13,263 bases of DNA from an uncultured Beijerinckiaceae bacterium. GTDB lineage: Bacteria > Pseudomonadota > Alphaproteobacteria > Rhizobiales > Beijerinckiaceae. Shown here piece by piece: positions 1 through 6,566 of the stretch; position 1 is the first letter of the stretch; each line of letters starts with the position of its first letter. The stretch lies in contig CALMGA010000274.1 of NCBI GenBank assembly GCA_937863205.1, positions 1-13,263 of the forward strand. Direction: 5' to 3'. A model generated the notes under the pieces. The model was not told the DNA's origin, searched no databases, and worked only from the letters and a program-made list of their open reading frames with translations. Both the position numbers and the translations under genes were made by a program.

Positions 1-483
1 CGCATGCGGCCCGAGCGGATCATCGTCGGCGAGGTGCGCGGACCCGAAGCCTTCGACCTTCTCCAGGCGATGAACACCGGCCACGACGGCTCGATGGGCA
101 CGCTGCACGCCAACTCGCCGCGCGAGGCGATCTCCCGCCTCGAGTCGATGATCACGATGGGCGGCTTCTCGCTGCCCTCGAAGACGATCCGCGAGATGAT
201 CGTCTCGTCGGTCGACGTCATCATCCAGGCCGCCCGCCTGCGCGACGGCTCGCGCCGCATCACCCACGTCACGGAGGTGATGGGGTTGGAGGGCGAGGTC
301 GTCATCACCCAGGATCTCCTGCTCTACGACGTGCTCGGCGAGGACGCCGCCGGCAAGCTGAAAGGGCGGCATCGCTCGACCGGCATCGGCCGGCCGCGCT
401 TCTGGGAGCGGGCGCGGTACTACAACGAGGAGGGCCGGCTCGCGGCGGCCCTCGACGCCACCGAGGTCAAGGTCGACGCCTGA
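1..483 (+). CDS. cpaF: CpaF/TadA-type Tad pilus assembly ATPase, C-terminal part (5' end outside window)
   Basis: This is the last ~160 residues of the hexameric secretion ATPase that powers Flp/Tad pilus assembly at the cytoplasmic face of the inner membrane. The reading frame is open from base 1, so the gene starts upstream of the window; the first ATG seen here (base 4) is internal. Visible type II/IV secretion ATPase motifs are the Walker B strand RIIVGEVRG near the left edge, followed by the histidine-box region with GHDGS and TLHANSPREA. The Walker A motif and N-terminal domain are not in the window. The C-terminal tail (RPRFWERARYYNEEGRL) is typical of CpaF rather than of GspE or PilB. 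tadB follows after 48 bases on the same strand, so one transcript is likely. Family assignment is firm; the name tadA would be an equally valid label. Confidence 0.95.
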   Translation, partial: RMRPERIIVGEVRGPEAFDLLQAMNTGHDGSMGTLHANSPREAISRLESMITMGGFSLPSKTIREMIVSSVDVIIQAARLRDGSRRITHVTEVMGLEGEVVITQDLLLYDVLGEDAAGKLKGRHRSTGIGRPRFWERARYYNEEGRLAAALDATEVKVDA

Positions 484-531
484 GCCTACGAACCCGGAGC
501 CAGCCGGCGGCGCCGAAAGCGGACGATTGCC

Positions 532-1506
532 ATGGACATCCAGCAGATCATCATTCCCGCGATGGCGACGGTGGCGGTCGGCGGCGTCGCCTACGCGCTC
601 GCCCAGCCCTACCTCGACGGCAACGCCCAGGCGGAGAAGCGCAAGGCCGCGCTGCAGAGCCGTGCCGCGACCAAGTCGGCCGGCCGCGGCAACGATGCCG
701 CCAAGCGCCGCAAGCAGGTCGCCGACAGCCTGAAGGAGCTCGATGCCAGGGCGAAGAGCAAGAAGCTGACCTTCGAGACCAAGATGGCGCAGGCCGGCGT
801 CACCTGGACCCGCCCGTTCTACTACGCGCTGTCGGCCGCCCTCGCCGTCGTCGCGGCCGGCATCGCCTTCCTGGTCCTCGGCAGCCCGCTGATCGGCCTC
901 GCGGCGGCGGTGGTGGGGGGCTTCGGCATGCCGGCCTGGCTGGTGTCGCGCCTGCGCAAGCGCCGCTTCAACAAGTTCCTGGACGAGTTCCCGGCCGCGG
1001 TCGACGTGATCGTGCGCGGCATCAAGGCCGGCATCCCGCTCGGCGACTGCATCCGCAACATCGCCAGCGAAGCGGCCGAGCCGGTGCGCACCGAGTTCCG
1101 CAACATCGTCGAAACGCAGCAGATGGGCATCGGCATCGCCGAGGCGGTCGAGAAGCTAACCGAGCGCGTGCCGCTGGCGGAGGCGAACTTCTTCTCGATC
1201 GTGATCAACATCCAGTCGAAGGCCGGCGGCAACCTGTCTGAGGCTTTGACGAACCTGTCCAACGTGCTGCGCGATCGCAAGAAGATGAAGGGCAAGGTGA
1301 AGGCGATGTCGAGCGAGGCCAAGGCCTCCGCCGGCATCATCGGCTGCCTGCCCCCCCTCGTCGGCGGGGCCGTCTACTTCACCAGCCCCAACTACATGAA
1401 CGTCCTGTTCACCACCTCGACCGGCCATCTCGTGATGTTCGGCTGCGTATGCTGGATGGGGATGGGCATCTTCGTGATGAAGAAGATGATCTCCTTCGAC
1501 GTTTGA
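532..1506 (+). CDS. tadB: Tad pilus inner-membrane platform protein TadB
   Basis: 324-aa polytopic membrane protein of the type II secretion F (T2SSF/GspF) family. With TadC it forms the inner-membrane platform on which the CpaF/TadA ATPase acts. Hydrophobic segments lie at about residues 5-24, 97-117, 119-138, 266-285 and 299-318, with a charged Lys/Arg-rich stretch (30-80) after the first. The T2SSF domain covers roughly 155-285, including DEFPAAVDVIVRGIKAG and the AGGNLSEAL block. Length and layout match alphaproteobacterial TadB/CpaG. The ATG at 532 is chosen because the protein then opens directly with the first membrane segment; the ribosome binding site is weak (GGACGA about 7 bases before the ATG). 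It lies between cpaF and tadC. Confidence 0.95.
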   Translation: MDIQQIIIPAMATVAVGGVAYALAQPYLDGNAQAEKRKAALQSRAATKSAGRGNDAAKRRKQVADSLKELDARAKSKKLTFETKMAQAGVTWTRPFYYALSAALAVVAAGIAFLVLGSPLIGLAAAVVGGFGMPAWLVSRLRKRRFNKFLDEFPAAVDVIVRGIKAGIPLGDCIRNIASEAAEPVRTEFRNIVETQQMGIGIAEAVEKLTERVPLAEANFFSIVINIQSKAGGNLSEALTNLSNVLRDRKKMKGKVKAMSSEAKASAGIIGCLPPLVGGAVYFTSPNYMNVLFTTSTGHLVMFGCVCWMGMGIFVMKKMISFDV

Positions 1507-1573
1507 TCGCGACGACCCTCGAGACACACGTGCGCCGCCGCGCTCCGCACCCTTTCAGGCGACCTGGCAACCA

Positions 1574-2533
1574 ATGCTCCAACAGCTCGCAGACCCCCAC
1601 ACCCTGGCCTCCATCCTCGTCGCGATCGCCACCGTCGCGACCGTGCTGACGGTCGCCCAGCCCCTGCTGTCCACGGATCGGCTCGGCAAGAGGATGAAGA
1701 GCGTCGCCTCGGAGCGGGAACGCATCCGGGCGCGCGAGCGCGAGAAGCTGAAGGCGCAGAAGACCAGCCTGCGCTCCGAGCCCAAGGCCTACATGAAGCG
1801 CATCGTCGATCGCTTCAACCTGACGGAATGGCTGGGCTCGGCGAAGGCGAAGGGCCAGATGGCGAGCGCCGGCCTGCGCGGACCGCAGGCGGAGACGGCC
1901 TTCCTGTTCTTCCGCCTCGTGTCGCCCCTGGCCTTCGCGACCGTCTGCGCCTTCTACATGTTCGTCCTCCAGGTCGTCGGCTGGCCGTTCACGGTGAGGC
2001 TCGGCGCGGTGATGGGCGCGGCCTACCTCGGCATCAAGGCGCCGGAGATCTACGTCTCCAACCTCATCAAGAAGCGGCAGGCCTCGATCGGCCGCGCCTT
2101 CCCCGACTCGATGGACCTGCTGCTGATCTGCGTCGAGTCCGGCATGTCGATCGAGGCGGCCTTCCGCAAGGTGGCGAGCGAGATCGGCATCCAATCCGTG
2201 CCGCTGGCCGAGGAACTGGCCCTGACCACCGCCGAGCTTTCGTTCCTGCCGGAGCGCCGGACGGCCTACGAGAACCTTTCGAGGCGCGTCACCATCGAAT
2301 CGGTGAAGCAGATCGTCACCGTGCTGATCCAGGCCGAGCGCTACGGCACGCCGCTCGGCCATGCCTTGCGCATCCTGGGCCAGGAAAGCCGCGACCAGCG
2401 CCTGCTGGCGGCCGAGCAGAAGGCGGCGGCGTTGCCGCCCAAGCTGACCGTGCCGATGATCATCTTCTTCCTGCCGGTGCTGTTCGCGGTGATCCTGACG
2501 CCGGCGGTCATCCAGATCTCGACGATGAAGTAA
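1574..2533 (+). CDS. tadC: Tad pilus inner-membrane platform protein TadC
   Basis: 319-aa second T2SSF-family platform protein, the expected partner of TadB. Hydrophobic segments are at about 11-31, 111-131, 136-154 and 294-314. The T2SSF domain covers about 175-305, with the family-typical FPDSMDLLLICVESGMSIEAA stretch and ERYGTPLGHALR. The region 36-66 is strongly charged (ERERIRAREREKLK) and probably cytosolic. The ATG at 1574 follows tadB by 67 bases; no strong Shine-Dalgarno is visible (AGGCGA lies about 12 bases upstream), so translation may depend on the upstream genes. It is the last + strand gene of the Tad block and converges with tadD. Confidence 0.95.
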   Translation: MLQQLADPHTLASILVAIATVATVLTVAQPLLSTDRLGKRMKSVASERERIRAREREKLKAQKTSLRSEPKAYMKRIVDRFNLTEWLGSAKAKGQMASAGLRGPQAETAFLFFRLVSPLAFATVCAFYMFVLQVVGWPFTVRLGAVMGAAYLGIKAPEIYVSNLIKKRQASIGRAFPDSMDLLLICVESGMSIEAAFRKVASEIGIQSVPLAEELALTTAELSFLPERRTAYENLSRRVTIESVKQIVTVLIQAERYGTPLGHALRILGQESRDQRLLAAEQKAAALPPKLTVPMIIFFLPVLFAVILTPAVIQISTMK

Positions 2534-2585
2534 ACGATGGGGAGGGCGCGGGCAGGGCCGGGCGGATGTATCCCATGCTCCCGAA

Positions 2586-2608
2586 GCTGTTCGGGTGCGA
2601 AGAACAGC
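2586..2608. terminator. Hairpin between convergent tadC and tadD (candidate bidirectional terminator)
   Basis: A perfect 7-bp inverted repeat GCTGTTC / GAACAGC with a 9-base loop sits in the 130-base gap between the tadC stop and the tadD stop. No T-tract follows on either strand, so intrinsic termination is uncertain. Its position between converging genes is the main argument. Confidence 0.4.
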
Positions 2609-2663
2609 CGTGCGCCTTCGGACCGCGGCCGTGCCGCTCGCCGGGTGATGCTCGCCGCCAAAC

Positions 2664-3536
2664 CTACAGGTTGTCGGCGGCCGCCGTCCGCGTCGTGTCT
2701 TCGACCCCGCGAGCTGCGGTCCTGGATTGTTCGCCTGCCGCCGGACTCGCCCCCTTGACCGGCTTCCACACGTCGGACTGGGCGATCATGCGGCGCATCG
2801 ACTGGACGTTGTCGGCCGCCTCGATGGGTGGCAGGTCGCGGCGCGACACGGCTTCGGCGTCGGCGTACTTGCCTTCCAGCGACAGCACCAGGGCGAGGTT
2901 CTGGCGGACCCGCATGTCGGCTCCGGGTCGCGCGGCCGCTTGGCGCAGCGTGTCCTCGGCCAGCGGCAGCCGGTGCTCCAGCGCGTAGGACAGGCCCAGG
3001 TTGGAGAGCACGCCGGGCTGGCCGGGTATGATCTTGAGGGCCGCGTTGTAGTAGCCCTGCGCGCGGGCATGCTCGCCCATCTGGTCGGCGACCGAACCTT
3101 GCGCCGACAGGATGCTCCAGTTGGGTTGCTCGGGCGTGTGGGCGCGCGCCAACACTTCGGCCGCCTCCGCGAGTCGTCCGGCATCGGCGAGGGCCTTGCC
3201 GTAGGCGCCGAGCACGACCTCATCGTGGGAGTGCTTGATGGCGAGGCGCTGCAGAACGGCGACCGCCTGGGCGAACTGCGTGAGGGCGCGCAGGGTGCCG
3301 GCGTAGCGGATGGCGATGGCCCTGTCGTCGGGATGGGCCGCGTAGCGGGCCGCCATGTCCTGAGCGTAGGCGTGCAGGCGCGCTTGATCGCCGCTCGGCG
3401 GCGGCGTCGGCAGCGAGCCGGTCGACACGTCGCCCAGTTCGGTGAGCCCGCCCGCGCCCGGCGCCGTGCATCCCCCCGACGCGAGGGCCGAGCCCAGCGC
3501 CGCCGCGAGAGCGAGGGTGCGATACGCTTTGACCAT
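2664..3536 (-). CDS. tadD: TPR-repeat pilus assembly (lipo)protein TadD
   Basis: 290-aa protein matching TadD, the TPR protein thought to act as pilotin/assembly factor for the Tad outer-membrane secretin complex. Residues 1-22 form a signal peptide (MVKAYRTLALAAALGSALAS) followed by Cys23. The context SGGC is a weak lipobox, so lipidation is likely but not certain. A Gly/Pro/Ser linker (about 24-50) leads into helical TPR repeats at about 60-235, for example in NLGLSYALEHRLPLAEDTLRQA and VLSLEGKYADAEAVSRRDL. The family-typical end AQSDVWKPVKG is present, then an Ala/Thr-rich tail. The ATG at 3536 is preferred over in-frame starts up to 3584 because it has AGGCGGA 5 bases upstream and puts the signal peptide at the N-terminus. 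It is opposite in strand to cpaF-tadB-tadC, so it needs its own promoter in 3537-3713. Confidence 0.9.
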   Translation of the reverse strand: MVKAYRTLALAAALGSALASGGCTAPGAGGLTELGDVSTGSLPTPPPSGDQARLHAYAQDMAARYAAHPDDRAIAIRYAGTLRALTQFAQAVAVLQRLAIKHSHDEVVLGAYGKALADAGRLAEAAEVLARAHTPEQPNWSILSAQGSVADQMGEHARAQGYYNAALKIIPGQPGVLSNLGLSYALEHRLPLAEDTLRQAAARPGADMRVRQNLALVLSLEGKYADAEAVSRRDLPPIEAADNVQSMRRMIAQSDVWKPVKGASPAAGEQSRTAARGVEDTTRTAAADNL

Positions 3537-3605
3537 GGTGTCCGCCTGCCTCTTCGGCCGCATCGGGGCCCGTGACGCGGTCAACTGCCGTCGCCGTTGC
3601 GGGGC

Positions 3606-3665
3606 TTAACCGCCCGGTGGGTCTTGTCCGCGCTGGATCGAAGCAATAAACCGTTAAGGCTAACG
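3606..3665. promoter_or_regulatory. AT-richer divergent control region between tadD and the aminopeptidase, with TTAAC-type half sites
   Basis: The 177-base gap between divergent genes contains an AT-rich patch in otherwise GC-rich DNA. It holds TTAACC (3606-3611) and an inverted repeat CGTTA-AGGC-TAACG (3652-3665). A weak + strand sigma70-like pair is TTGTCC (3624-3629), 17-base spacer, TAAACC (3647-3652). On the - strand TTGACC (3584-3579) could be a -35 box for tadD but has no good -10. The TTAA(C) motifs resemble half sites of the cell-cycle regulator CtrA, but no canonical TTAA-N7-TTAA is present, so CtrA control is only a guess. Confidence 0.35.
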
Positions 3666-3713
3666 AAGCCTGAACAGCGGCCACAGGCGGTCCAGCGAGG
3701 GGCAGGGAACGCC

Positions 3714-5114
3714 TTGCAGCATCCGATCCCCATCCACGGCGTCACGGCGGCGACGATGGCGGCGGCGCTGGCGCAACTTGGGGCCTTGCCGGTCGCCTTC
3801 GCCGCGGCCTGCGGCTACAAGGCCGGCAGGGGCGAGGTGCTGCTGCTGCCCGCGCCCAATGGATCGCTGGCTGGCGTTCTCCTTGGCCTGGGAACACGCC
3901 CGGCGCGCGACCGCTCGGCCGCGGGCAGGCTCGCCCTGACGCTGCCGCCAGGAACCTATGAGCTGGCCGGCGGCTTCGACGATCCCGGCGCCGCCGCTCT
4001 CGCCTTCGCCCTCGGCGGCTACCGCTTCACCCGTTTCCGCCGCGGCGCCGAGCCGGCCGGGTCGGAAGCGTCACGCGACGACGATGCCCCCCGCCTGCTC
4101 ACCCCCGCCGGCGTCGACGCCGACACCATTTCCCTGGTGAGCGGGGCGGTGGCGATGGGGCGCGACCTCATCAACCGCCCGGCCAACGATCTCGGGCCCG
4201 ACGCGCTGGAGGAGGCGATCCGCGGCCTCGCCGAACGGCACGGCACCTCCTGCACGACGGTGCGCGGCGAGGCACTCGCGGCCGGCTTCCCGCTGGTGCA
4301 CGCGGTCGGCCGGGCCGCCGCGCAGGCGCCGCGGCTCGTCGAGTTCAGCTGGGGCGATCCAGGCGACCCCAAGGTGACCCTGGTCGGCAAGGGCGTGTGC
4401 TTCGACACCGGCGGCCTCGACATCAAGCCGGCCTCGGCCATGCTGCTGATGAAGAAGGACATGGGCGGGGCCGCCACTGCCCTCGCCTTGGCCGACATGG
4501 TGATGGGCGCGCACCTGCGCGTGGCGCTGCGCGTGATCGTGCCGGTGGTGGAGAACGCGGTCGCCGGCGACGCCTTCCGGCCGGGCGACGTGCTTGCCAG
4601 CCGCAAGGGCCTCACGGTCGAGGTCGGCAACACCGACGCGGAGGGCCGCCTCATCCTGGCCGACGCGCTGGTGCTCGCCGACGAGGAGGCGCCCGATCTG
4701 CTGCTCGACTTCGCGACGCTGACCGGCGCCGCACGGGTGGCGCTGGGACCGGAGCTGCCGCCCTTCTTCACCGACGACGAAGAGTTGGCGGCGGCGATCG
4801 CGCGCCACGCCGAGTCCGCCAACGATCCCTGCTGGCGCCTGCCGCTGTGGGATCCCTACGACGCCACGCTGAAGAGCAAGGTCGCCGATCTCAACAACAT
4901 GTCGAGCGGTCCTTTCGCCGGCGCGATCACGGCGGCGCTTTTCCTGCGACGCTTCGTTGGTCGGGCGAAGAGCTGGGCGCATTTCGACGTCTACGGCTGG
5001 AATCCCTCGTCGCGACCGGGCCATCCCGAGGGCGGCGAGATCCAGACGGCGCTCGCGCTGTTCGAATTGCTGCGCGAGCGCTACCGCGTTCCGCCGGGCG
5101 GCCAATCGGTTTGA
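3714..5114 (+). CDS. M17-family leucyl aminopeptidase
   Basis: 466-aa cytosolic metallo-aminopeptidase that removes N-terminal residues from peptides. All M17 catalytic-site residues are visible: Lys226, Asp231, Lys238, Asp249, Asp308, Glu310 and Arg312. Their spacing equals that of E. coli PepA (K270, D275, K282, D293, D352, E354, R356). Key segments are GKGVCFDTGGLDIKPASA, MKKDMGGAA and the signature NTDAEGRL. The N-terminal ~160 residues are the smaller M17 N-domain. The frame is open from an ATG at 3597, but I place the start at TTG 3714: it has AGGGA 5 bases upstream, yields the usual ~460-aa length, and avoids translating the AT-rich promoter patch. The next gene overlaps its stop by four bases, so the two are probably translationally coupled. 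Which M17 subgroup (PepA or PepB) applies is not decided. Confidence 0.93.
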   Translation: MQHPIPIHGVTAATMAAALAQLGALPVAFAAACGYKAGRGEVLLLPAPNGSLAGVLLGLGTRPARDRSAAGRLALTLPPGTYELAGGFDDPGAAALAFALGGYRFTRFRRGAEPAGSEASRDDDAPRLLTPAGVDADTISLVSGAVAMGRDLINRPANDLGPDALEEAIRGLAERHGTSCTTVRGEALAAGFPLVHAVGRAAAQAPRLVEFSWGDPGDPKVTLVGKGVCFDTGGLDIKPASAMLLMKKDMGGAATALALADMVMGAHLRVALRVIVPVVENAVAGDAFRPGDVLASRKGLTVEVGNTDAEGRLILADALVLADEEAPDLLLDFATLTGAARVALGPELPPFFTDDEELAAAIARHAESANDPCWRLPLWDPYDATLKSKVADLNNMSSGPFAGAITAALFLRRFVGRAKSWAHFDVYGWNPSSRPGHPEGGEIQTALALFELLRERYRVPPGGQSV

Positions 5115-5971
5115 CGACGCACCGTCTCGATCCGCGCCTCACCCCGGCGCGACCGGATCTCGCGGCGGCGCACCTTCGCGGGCGCGTCGAAGCCGAGCGG
5201 TTCGTCACCGGGCGCCCGGCGAGCGTGGCCGCTGAACTGCTCGACATGAAGCTGCGCCCCCGAGCCGATTCGCCGCTGTCGACGCAGCTGCTCCACGGCG
5301 AAGCGGTGACGGTCTTCGACGAGACGGAGGGCTGGGGCTGGGTGCAGGCCGAGCGCGACGGCTATGTCGGGTATGTCGCCGCCTGCGGGCTCGCAGCGGC
5401 CGAGGCGGCGGCCAGCCATCGCGTGGTGGTGAACCGCACCTTCATCTATCCCGCGCCGGACATGAAGCAGCCCATCATGGCAGCCCTGCCGCTCGACGGG
5501 CGCGTCGCCGTGCACGGTGCGAGCGGCACCGGCTTCGCCAAGCTGCGGCAGGGCGGCTACGTCATCGCCGCCCATCTCGCCGAGCTCGACGAAGCGGCAC
5601 CGGACTATGTCGCGGTCGCCGAAGCCCTGACCGGATCGCCCTACCTGTGGGGCGGCAAGTCGGCCGGCGGCATCGACTGTTCGGGCCTGGTGCAACTGGC
5701 CACCAGCCTCGCCGGACGTCGGATGGCGCGGGACACCGATCTGCAGCAAAGCGATCCGGCCCTGTCGTCGGTCGACCGGGCGGCGGGATACCGACGCGGC
5801 GACCTCGTGTTCTGGAAGGGTCACGTCGGCATCATGATCGATGCGGACGATCTCCTTCACGCCAATGGCCATCACATGCTTGTGATGCGGGAAAGCCTGC
5901 ATGCGGCCCAAACGCGCATCGCGGCCAGCACCGGTGCGCTGCCCGCTGCCGTCAAGCGCTTCATCCGCTAA
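5111..5971 (+). CDS. SH3-SH3-NlpC/P60 (C40) peptidase, YkfC-like architecture
   Basis: 286-aa cysteine peptidase. Two bacterial SH3-like regions lie at about 40-100 (with WGWVQAERDGYVGYV) and 110-160 (with AKLRQGGYVIAAHL), followed by an NlpC/P60 domain at about 165-286. The catalytic triad is Cys190 (in GGIDCSGLVQ), His238 (KGHVGIMID) and His250 (LLHANGHH); the Cys is in the canonical YLWGG...DCSG context. There is no signal peptide or membrane segment, so it should act in the cytosol. Known enzymes of this shape (B. subtilis YkfC, bacterial dipeptidyl-peptidase VI) cut gamma-D-Glu-diamino-acid bonds in murein peptides with a free N-terminal L-Ala; substrate here is inferred. The start is TTG at 5111, overlapping the aminopeptidase stop as TTGA, with GGGCGG upstream; any later start would remove the N-terminal region. 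Confidence 0.9.
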   Translation: MTTHRLDPRLTPARPDLAAAHLRGRVEAERFVTGRPASVAAELLDMKLRPRADSPLSTQLLHGEAVTVFDETEGWGWVQAERDGYVGYVAACGLAAAEAAASHRVVVNRTFIYPAPDMKQPIMAALPLDGRVAVHGASGTGFAKLRQGGYVIAAHLAELDEAAPDYVAVAEALTGSPYLWGGKSAGGIDCSGLVQLATSLAGRRMARDTDLQQSDPALSSVDRAAGYRRGDLVFWKGHVGIMIDADDLLHANGHHMLVMRESLHAAQTRIAASTGALPAAVKRFIR

Positions 5972-6120
5972 GATCCTGTGATTCCACGGGTCTGCGCCGC
6001 CCGCCGAAGGTTGCGAACCCGTCTTCGCCGCGCGGTCGACGCCTTGTAAGTACCGCTTTTCCGGCCTACCTGAAGATCAATCGATCGAGGCCGGCCCAGC
6101 CGGAAGAACGCTCTCGCACT

Positions 6121-6151
6121 CTGACATCGTCATCCGGCATCGTATGATGCC
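6121..6151 (+). promoter_or_regulatory. Sigma70-type promoter of the cold-shock gene with an inverted repeat over the -10 box
   Basis: CTGACA (6121-6126, 5 of 6 to TTGACA) and TATGAT (6143-6148, 5 of 6 to TATAAT) are separated by 16 bases, the best promoter match in the window. Transcription would begin near 6155, giving a ~79-base leader. The inverted repeat GGCATC-GTAT-GATGCC (6136-6151) covers the -10 box and could be an operator or chance symmetry. Confidence 0.6.
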
Positions 6152-6185
6152 TGCGAACGATCTTTCTCACCAATCGAGATACCCT

Positions 6186-6203
6186 GCCGCGTCGCAACGC
6201 GGC
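6186..6203 (+). other. Stem-loop in the cold-shock gene leader
   Basis: GCCGCGT-CGCA-ACGCGGC is a perfect 7-bp stem with a 4-base loop. It lies inside the predicted 5' leader, 16 bases before the AAGGA ribosome binding site (6220-6224). Cold-shock mRNA leaders are known to refold with temperature; whether this hairpin takes part is inference. Confidence 0.5.
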
Positions 6204-6233
6204 GCATGACGTCACGATCAAGGACATGCCGCA

Positions 6234-6443
6234 ATGGCGACTGGTACGGTAAAGTGGTTCAACGCCGAGAAGGGATACGGCTTCATCCAGCCCGACGAGG
6301 GCGGCAAGGACGTATTCGTGCACATCAGCGCGGTCGAGCAGGCCGGGCTGCGCAACCTGCAGGAAGGTCAGAAGATCAACTTCGAGATCGTGGCCGATCG
6401 GCGATCGGGCAAGTCTGCGGCTGCCAACCTTCGCGCTGCCTGA
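6234..6443 (+). CDS. CspA-family cold-shock protein
   Basis: 69-aa single cold-shock domain, a small five-stranded beta barrel that binds single-stranded RNA/DNA and acts as an RNA chaperone in the cytosol. The N-terminus [18 protein letters not shown] carries RNP1 (KGYGFI, residues 13-18). RNP2 is VFVHIS (27-32), and the length is that of a classical CspA. The ATG at 6234 has AAGGA 9 bases upstream. An ATG at 6226 is out of frame and ignored. It has its own promoter (6121-6148), a structured leader and a downstream hairpin, so it is probably a single-gene unit. Several csp paralogues are usual in alphaproteobacteria, so I give no specific gene letter. Confidence 0.97.
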   Translation: MATGTVKWFNAEKGYGFIQPDEGGKDVFVHISAVEQAGLRNLQEGQKINFEIVADRRSGKSAAANLRAA

Positions 6444-6453
6444 CAACAACGAC

Positions 6454-6477
6454 GCGCGGCCGACATTGTCGCCGCGC
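6454..6477 (+). terminator. GC-rich hairpin after the cold-shock gene
   Basis: Starting 10 bases after the stop codon, GCGCGG-(C)-CGAC pairs with GTCG-CCGCGC around an ATT loop: ten base pairs with one bulged C (6460). The following bases contain only a short TTT, so it is a strong stem with a weak tail. It is probably the transcript end or 3' stabiliser of the cold-shock mRNA. Confidence 0.55.
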
Positions 6478-6527
6478 TCCGCCGTTTGTGCATCTCGATC
6501 GGTCTTTCCCCGCGATCTTCGTTTCTC

Positions 6528-6547
6528 CCGCCCGGTACTTTGGGCGG
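6528..6547 (-). terminator. Hairpin beyond the stop of the binding-protein gene
   Basis: CCGCCC (6528-6533) pairs with GGGCGG (6542-6547) over an 8-base loop in the gap between the converging cold-shock and binding-protein genes. A second short repeat GGACC/GGTCC (6546-6565) overlaps it. There is no T-tract on the - strand, so its terminator role is tentative. Confidence 0.35.
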
Positions 6548-6566
6548 ACCGGCCTCCTGGGGTCCT

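Noticed and set aside
1409..2362. 317-aa - strand open frame opposite tadB/tadC
   Set aside because: It is the antisense of clear tadB and tadC coding; its composition (Arg/Gly/His/Asp-rich) is typical of shadow frames in GC-rich DNA.
4071..5105. 344-aa - strand open frame opposite the aminopeptidase
   Set aside because: Antisense shadow of a gene with a complete M17 active site; no recognisable motif of its own.
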